DNA of 64,000 bases from Hypholoma sublateritium FD-334 SS-4 (taxonomy: Eukaryota > Basidiomycota > Agaricomycetes > Agaricales > Strophariaceae): assembly GCA_000827495.1 (NCBI GenBank), contig KN817611.1:83441-147440 (forward strand). Reading direction: 5' to 3'. The position numbers were made by a program, and so were the translations under genes. Under the pieces are notes generated by a model. That model was not told the origin of the DNA and made no database searches. It worked only from the letters and a program-made list of their open reading frames with translations. Positions 55,808 to 64,000 of this stretch are shown here, in pieces (position 1 is the stretch's first letter; every line of letters starts with the position of its first letter).

Positions 55808-55939
55808 AAGTGCCGAGCATAGCGGGGCGTGCTGGGCGTTGCCCGTCGTGCTCTCACACCTACCGGGTATGTTGTGCCGTGCGGCTTCTCTGGCGCGTCA
55901 ACGTCGCGCGCCACGCCCAATGTTCTCTGTGCCCTTCTC

Positions 55940-55982
55940 TGTCCCTGCGCCTCCCCTGTGCGACATGTATCAGGGTGAGACA
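55940..55982 (+). repeat. H2 hairpin, weakened
   Basis: TGTCCCTG left arm and loop GTGCGACATGTA kept; right arm decayed to AGGGTGAGACA. Confidence 0.45.
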
Positions 55983-56399
55983 TACGAAGATCTCAAGGTT
56001 TATTTCAATGCTCGGCGCGATGCCGTACGCTCGCTTTGCTCCTTTCGATCACTTGCGCCACTTGCTCTCTGTTTCTCGCCCTAATTCACCGTGTTCCATC
56101 TTCGCATACGCCGGGACCTCTGTTGATGCTCAGCAGCTGGGTCCTAATTAATAACTTGATGTAGGACGACTGTTGATTGACGTCTACAGGACACGAAAAT
56201 GCGATTCTCTAGTATGTGCGACTACGATGCTTTCAGTCGACGCTCGCGGGAATACGGATACCCAAGGGAATCATTCTGGGGATGTAGGTGCGTTTGCCGC
56301 TCAACCTCGCCCGTGCATGCTCTAATTATATGTTGAGCTAGCCCGAGACAGTCGCATTGTGCTGTGAAGAATTTCAATATATAACACACAGTTGCAATG

Positions 56400-58472
56400 T
56401 TACTTCCGTAAGAGTCGCGACAGGGATAATGTTCCAACATCTTCCCGCCGAATCCCTGCCTCCTGCGCCTCTGTTTCACGCCGGTCTTTTGATTTGAGCA
56501 TCGTCCTGATGATTTTGCGGGGTGACGAAGATTTTTTCTTAAAACCTCGCAATGTCTCCTTCACCGCTTTGCTTCCCAGCTAATCCTCTTCTGTCTCTTC
56601 ATCTGTCTCCATCAGTGTAGGCTCACTCTCAATTTGGCCCAGGATACTGTAGATGTCGTCCGAATCTCCTATAGAATGCTTAAAGCTATGACCTTCCTGC
56701 CTGATAAAACGGACAAAGGCACGGAGTTGCTGCTGATAAACAGCGCCGCCAGGTCCGTCACCAAAATCCTGCCTAATTGTGAGTGTTTCTGAAGAGAGCC
56801 ATATCGGCATGTAGCCCACCAATCTTTTAACGCAATCGAGATAGTGGGAAGTCTCGGGGCTAACCATGTAATCAACGTCATCTGGATCGTAGGTAAGTAT
56901 AAGATCCCGCAATTCAGGAGTTGCCTCTGCTTCAGTGAGGTACATATCAAGTGGAATGTGATCTTTGAAAATATATAATGAGATAAAATTGATGATATAT
57001 CAATGTATAGGCTTACATTGATCACCATTTACCATCACAAACTTATATGCCATCACCGACAGGCGGGTAGCCCAAGTGGAAAGATTAATGTGGTATTCCT
57101 GAGAGCGTTCACTGTCGAGGAGGAAATCTGGGAGCGAGGCGTGAAGGAAATGTATATCCCCTGCACTTGTACAGTCGACAACTGACTGCAGAGGAAATAA
57201 CGCGACATGGACTTCGGAAGTCTGCAGCCCAACAAATTCAGCGCAATTTTCGACAGAATTATGAGCGTAGGTCAACATTGACCATACCAAAATGAGGGAG
57301 GTCACTTCGAGATCCGGAACTTGGGAAAAAATGTGCCGGTACAGGGCATCGAGCTGTGCAAACGGAGTGAGCGCACCGCGAGGTCGAAGCCCACGAACAA
57401 TCTTGAGCTGCTGCTCGGGGTGTTGATCTAGCATAGAGCAGAATTTGATAACAACCGATGCATAAATGAATTGACCCGATGATTTCCTGACAATTTCCTC
57501 CACTTTAGCCGGCGCGGGCCAATTGTCGTCGAGGAAGTGACCAAACGGGTGGGCTGTTCGTATTTTTTGGAATGAATCATTGAGGAATAGGCGAATGTCG
57601 CTGTCCGGGAGGTAGTGGTCGTCTAAAGGCATACGTAAAGTGACGTTCATAACCTCAGGCGATCTGAAGGCCGTGGTGATTTGCGCCTCGCTGCGACTAG
57701 CAAAGAACGCGATCGCGGGAAAGCTATTGGAGCTGACGAAATCAGCAACAATACGGATGAGCTCGGCCTGATCATCCTTGTCGTCGCACTCGTCCACACC
57801 ATCGAAAAGAAAAACAAGAGTGTTCAAATGTACGAAACTGCGCTTTAGTTGGCGCAAGGGGCCGAATATCAGGAATTCGAATTGGGTTTTGAGAGATTTC
57901 GTGAATATGAGTGGATCTGACTCAATTCTGGGGATAATGATAGGCTTCAGGTCAGGTATACTCGGAAGGAGCTGATGTATGAGCGTCGCGACTAGTGGTT
58001 TCATGTTGTTTCGAGTAGAGTCAGTACGGAAAAAGAAGAAGCGAGCGATTGGGATATTTCTTTCAATGCACAAGTCGACGATGGATCGGCAAATCGCAGA
58101 TTTCCCAGCTCCGGCAGCCCCATTGAGCCAGAGGACCCATTGAACCCTGGTGACTGTCAGGATGATCCAGTTCATTATCTCGTCCAAGACGACCTTTCGG
58201 GTATTCGGATGGCACTTGGGCGCATCAACGTGCTCTGGCGAGTCGAATGCCGACGTGGCTACATGCGCCTGCAGATGTTTAAATCCATCTGTGTACCCTA
58301 TATCAGCGCTAAGGATTATGCGATTGCACACCAGCGCACCATCTGCTTCATGGCAATTATGCCTATGTTGAAGTTGATTGTACTGCACGAACTGGCCGCC
58401 ATATATATGGAAGGTACCGCCATCCCCGGCCTGGAAAATACCCCCAGATTGTTGAATATTACGGTCTGACAT
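56400..58472 (-). CDS. NACHT-domain STAND NTPase (NLR-like), apparently intact copy B
   Basis: Exons 57017-58472, 56627-56962 and 56400-56566 (1456, 336 and 167 nt, the same lengths as copy A) give 652 residues; introns 54 and 60 bp. The ATG at 58472 (MSDRN) aligns with copy A; an in-frame ATG at 58487 is less likely. The N-terminus carries the paired GG-x-F motif (GGIFQAG and GGQFVQYN). P-loop GAAGAGKS at 118-125, Walker B LVFLFDGVDE. No C-terminal repeats; ends SRLLRK. Differs from copy A by many substitutions but no frame changes, consistent with retained function. Its downstream flank lacks the H2-M3 block seen next to the other three copies; H2 at 55940 is about 420 bp away. Confidence 0.85.
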
Positions 58473-59781
58473 TGGGGGATGATGCATGATGTTCCGTGCA
58501 CGACGATGGGAGTGAGAGTGAGCGACGGACACGAGGCTTCGTGCCAGCGCTGTTTTCACACAGCCTTATGCGAATAACCCAAGAATAACCTGTCAGGCGA
58601 GAGTCAGCACTATGCTTGCCGCACAGCTGTCTTATTTTGATCCCACACGATGGGCGTTGTGCGAGGAGGCACGGGATGAGGCGGGTCGCTTCCGGGGTTT
58701 TCCGTTGGAACTTGAATAGATTAGCCTAGCGACGCTCGCAGCGACCGTCCCAGGCGGGGTGGCATCTGTATATGCAGATATTTCTCTACTCTGCTTCTCG
58801 CCATCTTCTCCGCTTCGTGCCGTCCTCTGCGGCTTTTCCATACTCCCGTCTGGTCCCTCAATTGCTCCCCGGCCTGCGTCCTTCATTCGGTACCATACAT
58901 ATGCCTAGTAGGAGTTCAAAGGCTTCATTATATGACCCAGATGATGCTGCCAATCGGGAATGTGGAGGCCAGCCATCAACGCTACAAATTATTCTGGCGA
59001 TGAGGGTGTGGATGTCTGATCTCTACGCGCTTGCGTGTTGACCATGTACGACATTATGAATCAGGCTGTAATATATTGTGCGCCTGATTAAATGCATACG
59101 TTTTGGCCATCCATGCGTGCTGTATTATCGCATCCTCGACTATGCTGAATACTGTTCGACTGAGCCGCGCGTGGCCTCGGGGATGCCTTATGAACACGCC
59201 GCGTTGGTATCGTTCACGATGAAGAGATCGCGTGCGTGCGCATGGCGCAACGCGTGGGAATAGCGCTACGCGTTTACCGACCGGGGCGTGGAGATCCGTA
59301 TGGTTGCCTGCGACCGAAGGTCGAACCACACGTTGGAATGCAGATTACACCCACCCTGATAAGGAAAATATATGTAGGATAGGGCGCTACTGTAGCGTGG
59401 CTGGGAGCACCACGAAAATGAAGCGAGTGTAGATATGAAGTCAGATATCAAACCTCGCTCTTCTACTGACCCTGAATCTGAGTCTACTCGGCACTCAAGT
59501 GCTCCGCTTATTATAGCTATCCAGCTTATTCTTGACATAAGGCGTAATGAGGTGTCTTTCCACCGTAGCGGCATTCTGGAAATGAACTACGATGGATGGA
59601 TTTTGGATGGATTAGCAAGTGATTTGAGAGTAAGAGTAGGGATGTCATTATTAACATCTGGAATAAGGTATTTTAAAGGTCCTCGTTCAGACGACTCATG
59701 TAAATTATTCGTGTTCTAGGTTGTGATAGCACGCATATGAAATACTCATGCTAACCCGCCGCCGCTCAGGCTGAGGGTAAG

Positions 59782-59841
59782 AGATATAAATAGAACTTCC
59801 CATATATAGTAACTGCTTCGCGATGACACACAGCCAAATAC
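59782..59841 (+). promoter_or_regulatory. M0 TATA-like block
   Basis: GATATAAATAGAAC, then GACACACAGCCAAATAC. Confidence 0.5.
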
Positions 59842-60058
59842 TTCCATCTATGAAAAACCAGAACTGCACTCGTGGTTCCATCTTGCTTCCACCCACCCTA
59901 TCCGTCTAGCGCTCCCCAGTATTCTACTCACCGGATTTTCCACCTGCGTGCTGTTGTCCACGGGCCCTCTTACCAGACAGACTGCTCTCGGCACCCGGCG
60001 CCCAACGAGCCATCGGCACACCCACGCCGCGTCCAGCACTGGACTCTGGATACACCTT

Positions 60059-60106
60059 CCCATATGACGCCGTCACGCCCGCACGAGGCGCTGAGCTGCA
60101 TATAGG
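60059..60106 (+). repeat. H1 hairpin
   Basis: ATATG/CATAT outer part kept; tip enlarged and irregular. Confidence 0.5.
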
Positions 60107-60654
60107 TAGTAACTATCATCTGAGTAAACTGTTGGGTGCCCCCCGGCGTGCCACCCCACCCATCTGGCCTCAATCGATGTCGGCCCCCTCTGAATCGCCA
60201 TCGCCGACATCGCCCGCGATGCCCTTGGATCTCCTTGCGTCGCGTCGCGTCGCTGCTGCGCAACTGCTGCGGCTTCCGCCCGCTCTTCATATCTCAATCA
60301 ACGTCTCTACTGGCGTTCCCGGTGCAGCTCGGTAGCCCAACCCCGCGGAAAACTGATTCGCTTCCACCGGTGCACCCGTCTGCACGTCTCCCGCCTCTAC
60401 GCCCTCTCCTCACGCGCCGCCCTTCGTTCACCCTGCGCCGCTTTACTGCTGTATACCGTCCGCCGTGCTCTCGCGCTGCCACATATGCTTCCGCCCGTCT
60501 GGTCTCGGTCCAAGCCCGCCCTGTCGTTCCCCGCAGCCGATACCCTCGACTCAAGTACCCGTCTTCCCTGCCCCCCGCGCTTTCTCTCTGTTCCTGTGCC
60601 GCGTCTGTCTACTGCGCGTCGGCATCCGCCCAGCAGCAATAAGATATGTAACTC

Positions 60655-60694
60655 CCCATATGCCGACCACGCGCGACGCGTGGCTGGGTTTGGG
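60655..60694 (+). repeat. H1 hairpin
   Basis: Seven-pair inner stem CCACGCG-CGA-CGCGTGG, a paired change from CCGCGC/GCGCGG; outer CCCA/TGGG. Confidence 0.75.
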
Positions 60695-61716
60695 CAGTTG
60701 ACCAGTAAATCCCTTCTGCTGGGCGTTTCCCGTCATGCTGTCTCACTGCTACGCCAGTCCGCGGCCATCCCTATCTCATTCGATATCTACTGCGTACCGG
60801 TTTCGAACCTGTGTCCTAGGCGTCTAGTAATATGTCGGCTTTTCGATCTATGCTCTTCGATGACGTTCTCGACCGGCGTCCTGCGGAGTTCGCAGGTCGG
60901 CTACATGCCGAGGAACATGCGGGAGGTATAGGTGTGTAGACGCATGAGGACTGCGCGCGCATGTGCTGACTGCCGTGAATTAGGCGCTGCGTCCTCAAAG
61001 GATAATCGGAATACGACGCATCTGATATGTGGCGCCACGGCCTCTCTGCTGCGCGCACTCTGCGCCGTGGGTGATTATCGCAAGCGCTGGGTCTCCTGTC
61101 GCGCTGCGTCGCGGATCTTGGATTATATATATATGCACGCATGATGTCGGGCGTCTCTGTCGATTGACCCCGGACGGAATGCGGAGGTGAGGCGGCCGGT
61201 TTCTGGAGGGATCGTGCTGGCAATAGCGGTATGTGGGCGTTTTCTCCTAGCCCTGGGGGTATTGACTGTGTTTTACATGTTTTAGCGTCGGTTGTTTGTG
61301 CGTGAGCGGTGACATACTTATTGCCGTGGATGCGCGGCCCAGTCTCTCTGCGTGCGCCGCGTACTCACGGCCCACGGCCCGTGGTGCCGTTTCCTTGCGC
61401 TCGTCCCGGAAGCGAGCCCAAACGCGTCCCAGGATCTCGAATATCTTTGAAATAAATACGCGACAATGCTGTCTATCGACGTGCCCGGGATATGTGAGGC
61501 GGCCTGTTTACGACTGGAGTCATGATATAATACAATTTTTGACAATACGCGCGTTTGCAGTGCGGTGGTAATTGATGTATCTCATTTACCTATCGCACAA
61601 CTTTCGTGTACAGCGCGGACAATACTTGGAGAAGAGAAGCGTATATTCAATGGAGATAATGCATGGGTGGGTGACAGTACAATTAACGGATGGGAGATAA
61701 GTAACGTAGTCCGATT

Positions 61717-61932
61717 TTATTTGCTGAACAGCCGCGACAGACCTGATTTCGGCCGCGGCGCGGACGACGTTGCCTGTCTTTGCGCCGTGTCCCTGCCTCC
61801 CTCGCCTCCGTAGAACGATCTTGGATTTCCACATTGCCGATAACGGACAGTGACATTGAGTTGCTGCTGATAAACGGTGCCCCCAGGTCCGGCACCAAAG
61901 CTCTGCCTAATTGTAAGTGGTTTTGCAGACAT
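61717..61932 (-). pseudogene. Relic of a NACHT-gene 3' exon
   Basis: Reads LTIRQSFGAGPGGTVYQQQL and ends SRLFSK before a stop, matching the second and third exons of the NACHT genes (LTIRQDFGDGPGGAVYQQQL, SRLLRK). The NACHT core is absent, so this is a fragment left by deletion or a partial copy. Confidence 0.7.
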
Positions 61933-62019
61933 CCATGTCGCCTCAAGCGGCTGTGTTGATGAACCATAATTTGTGAGGGCTCTTAAGCTTTGGTCTATTT
62001 TTATTGGCGTTAAAGTACT

Positions 62020-62124
62020 CTAAGGCTCATCAATATCATCGGATTGCAAAATGACGTATGCATTCGCGCGAAATTCGCGCCAGCCGTTCTTGGTGCTAAG
62101 CGCGTCGCGATAGAAGAAGCCAGC
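62020..62124 (-). CDS. Possible terminal exon of an unidentified gene
   Basis: After a CTCTAG acceptor, 34 codons with coding-like composition (GFFYRDALSTKNGWREF) end in TAG. A GTGAGT donor about 50 bp upstream suggests an intron, but the preceding exon is not secure. Could be the end of a decayed gene. Confidence 0.3.
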   Translation of the reverse strand, partial: AGFFYRDALSTKNGWREFRANAYVILQSDDIDEP

Positions 62125-62314
62125 CTAGAGTACAGGGCGTGGCTTCAAGGACATTACACGGTGCACCACTCACAGTGCTAAGAAATACAATGGAATCCAA
62201 TATGGTAAGCACAGCGAGACAAAGGTGTTTCACTACTCGAAAGTATTCTGCTGCTAGTCACGTCCGTCTGACTTGGTGGTACCCGTACAGGTGGTGTTTC
62301 TATGACCTATACAA

Positions 62315-62986
62315 TCAACAATCAACTTGAATGTAAGCTACAAGCTTAGCCCGAGAAACCAAATAGTACGCACTGCCAGCGGAGACGGTGAAGGTAGCCG
62401 ATTGAGCGAGCGAACCAGTGCTATCCTCTAAGTTAAGAAAAGCGTTGGTACCTAGTAGCCCATTATGTTATCCACACCAATTTACATAAGTTACAAGCCA
62501 TTAAAGTGCACTAACCTGGGACGAGGGTGGCCACCCATATCACCGAATTTCCTCGCTCCTCGCCCAGATTAACCAGCGGGGCACCTCCGGGACGCCCATC
62601 AGCCAAGATACTGGTAAACCCGTCAGTAAAAAGGCCCCGTACTCAAGCTAACGGCCCACACCTCTGAAGGACATCATATGTTCAGTACACTTGCGCATGA
62701 AAATTTCAGATCGACGCACCAAGAGATACGGCGCTATAAGACGAGGGCCAGAATGTCAACATCCACCATCTGGTCGGTCGAATAGGACAGCACGTACGCT
62801 TTCCTCCATGCCATGTAATCAGGGTGGGCAGACAAAAGACGACATCAGTGCTGCATGCGGTACAATCAGCACCCATATCTCTCCTCAAAATTAACCAGCA
62901 TACGGAGAATCAATAGTGAAGGGCCGAGCAGAGGCGGTGGCGGCAAAGAGGGCAACGATGCCAGCGAGAGGCGCAAAGGACTTCAT
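62315..62986 (-). CDS. Small secreted protein, 136 aa, five exons
   Basis: Exons 62904-62986, 62798-62850, 62691-62733, 62516-62610 and 62315-62451 (minus strand) join with four GT-AG introns (53, 64, 80, 64 bp) into an open frame. The first 20 residues form a signal peptide (MKSFAPLAGIVALFAATASA). The mature part has TIDSPTDVVFCLPTLITWHGG, continuing as KPPYLL, then VIWVATLVPGTNAFLNLEDSTG and SATFTVSAGS. This order (C-x-P, ITWxGGxPPY, GTxxFxLxDxTG) recalls a beta-sandwich region common in extracellular or cell-surface proteins of mushrooms, whose function is unknown. The usual Ser/Thr-rich or membrane C-terminus is absent. The last exon end is the least certain. Confidence 0.7.
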
Positions 62987-63866
62987 TGAGTTTTTAGAGC
63001 AGAAAAGGGAGATTCTGAGGACTGAACTCATCGAAACCTAAGTATTTAACTGCGTGCGATGGTAACCCAGATGCGGATCGCACAGCGATTGCGAAGGGGG
63101 GAGTGACGAATGAGAAAGGCCGGAGTGTCCGCGGGGAGCCGTGAACTAGGGAAGGAAATATCTAATCTGGGTCATAGAAGACAGAGCAACGCACACGTTG
63201 GGCTATAAGGCGAGAAGAAAAGGAAGTCTAGCCTTAAGAAAGGTCAAAATTGAACGCCGCTGGCACACGGTGGTCTCCATAAGTAGCTCCGCTCCTTCTT
63301 TGGAGTCATCAATCTTCTTACATCTGTACATCATCGGAGTGTTCGCTGGTTTCACAAATTAAGATGCATCCATCGTGAGCAGAGGGAGCGCACACCCAAT
63401 GCTACATCGACGCAAGTATATTGAACACGCTTCGCGTCACAGGAGACTTGGTTTATTAGTCAAACACCAGTGCGCCCAGCCACGCCGCTGCACGTCTGCA
63501 TCATCAACTTGAACAGCTTCTTCCTCGGCGACGTCTGCCGTGTCTCATCCTCTCCCGCCAGTTGTAGAGACACTAAGCCACGGATACTATCTCATCATCA
63601 CCACGGACAACCGCGGCCGGTCATCCAGACGTCGACACACATTCCTATCGATCTGTGTATCTCACCGTATGAGGACTCCCACTGTCCAGCGCAGCGGGGG
63701 CGTCGGGAGCGTGCACGGGTGGCAAGGAGAAAGAAGATAGTTTTGAATAGAGGTGCTACCCCGCGCTTGCAAATAGATTGAGGTAGCGTGCCTATAAGTT
63801 AGCTCATCTCAGCTACAGAAAACCTTTGGTAAAAGTAGGTATAATACATGGAAGAACATACGCATA
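62987..63866. other. No gene supported
   Basis: Presumed divergent or upstream region of the secreted-protein gene. A plus-strand frame at 63470-63781 has no recognisable content. No repeat modules of the array are present here. Confidence 0.4.
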
Positions 63867-64000
63867 CTAAACACTATCAGAAGAATTTTCCCGGTCGACA
63901 CCGCTGCATATATATTCAACGGTCCCCTCCATATCGTCGCCCACCCAACGGGGATACACCACCTTTAAGCCCTTGGCTTCTGCAAGCGCCTCCAAATCCA
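63867..64000 (-). CDS. 3' end of an unidentified gene (partial)
   Basis: The minus strand reads about 44 coding-like codons entering from the right edge (EALAEAKGLKVVYPRWVGDD), ending in TAG at 63867-63869. The VVYPRWV stretch is reminiscent of the end of a BRCT domain but is too short to assign. Confidence 0.5.
   Translation of the reverse strand, partial: DLEALAEAKGLKVVYPRWVGDDMEGTVEYICSGVDRENSSDSV

Larger units (their letters stand above)
49905..56230 (+). repeat. C+T-rich hairpin array, segment 7
   Basis: M0 49905, M6 50616, H1 51441, H2 51688, H1 51973, H2 52221, M3 52512, H1 52886, H2 53068, M0 53305, H1 53561, M6 54052, H1 54576, H2 54818, M3 55111, H1 55768, H2 55940. Four H1-H2 pairs follow one another with spacings of 199-223 and 133-141 bp. 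Confidence 0.7.
58473..61700 (+). repeat. C+T-rich hairpin array, segment 8, sparse
   Basis: NACHT 5' flank, a partial M5 at 58930-59420, M0 at 59782, H1 at 60059 and 60655; no clear H2. 59430-59780 and 60730-61700 hold no gene or module I can support. Confidence 0.55.

Noticed and set aside
59435..59719. 94-codon plus-strand frame
   Set aside because: No recognised domain, no splice support and no second copy; left as unexplained sequence between M5 and M0.
60790..60825. T-arm-like GGTTTCGAACC
   Set aside because: No matching acceptor or anticodon arm within tRNA distance on either strand.

Overview
The window looks like an accessory, repeat-dominated stretch of an agaricomycete (mushroom-forming basidiomycete) genome. 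The evidence is short GT-AG introns (about 50-80 bp) with CTRAY-like branch sites, STAND/NACHT NTPases of the mushroom type, an Ngaro/DIRS-like tyrosine-recombinase retrotransposon, an intron-rich hAT transposon, DUF6593-like small proteins and a eukaryotic initiator tRNA. Species cannot be named from sequence alone.

Layout. 1-2290: a 37-bp tandem repeat, then a non-autonomous element with perfect 101-bp inverted ends (690-2286). 2350-13640: first block of a C+T-rich repeat array, interrupted by a NACHT pseudogene (6326-8343, minus) and an initiator tRNA-Met (10145-10216). 13638-14051: a four-armed foldback element. About 14480-25975: an Ngaro-like retrotransposon whose gag gene was split by a complete hAT transposon (15339-21147, 8-bp target duplication, 19-exon transposase with an open frame). 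26190-44400: more array, with an apparently intact NACHT gene (33781-35874) and a second pseudogene (40168-42185). 44600-49100: a low-repeat island with three minus-strand genes, two of them DUF6593-like. 49900-61700: array again, with a second apparently intact NACHT gene (56400-58472). 61700-64000: a relic of a NACHT 3' exon, a five-exon gene for a small secreted protein and the 3' end of an unidentified gene at the right edge.

The main unexplained signal is the array. It is pyrimidine-rich on the plus strand and built from degenerate modules in nearly constant orientation: a TATA-like block (M0, 10 copies), a roughly 40-nt hairpin (H1, 26 copies), a roughly 44-nt hairpin (H2, 22 copies), and blocks M3, M5 and M6. 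H1 and H2 keep their stems through paired base changes although the flanks drift, which suggests selection on a folded RNA or DNA. H1 and H2 usually occur as pairs about 130-225 bp apart. No open frame is conserved between copies.

All four NACHT copies are on the minus strand, and three sit with their 3' ends directly against an H2-M3 block. Transcription from M0 would therefore run antisense into them. Two copies (33781 and 56400) have identical coding lengths (652 codons in three exons of equal length); the other two share a 28-codon loss, a +1 shift and a stop codon, so they were duplicated after the damage.
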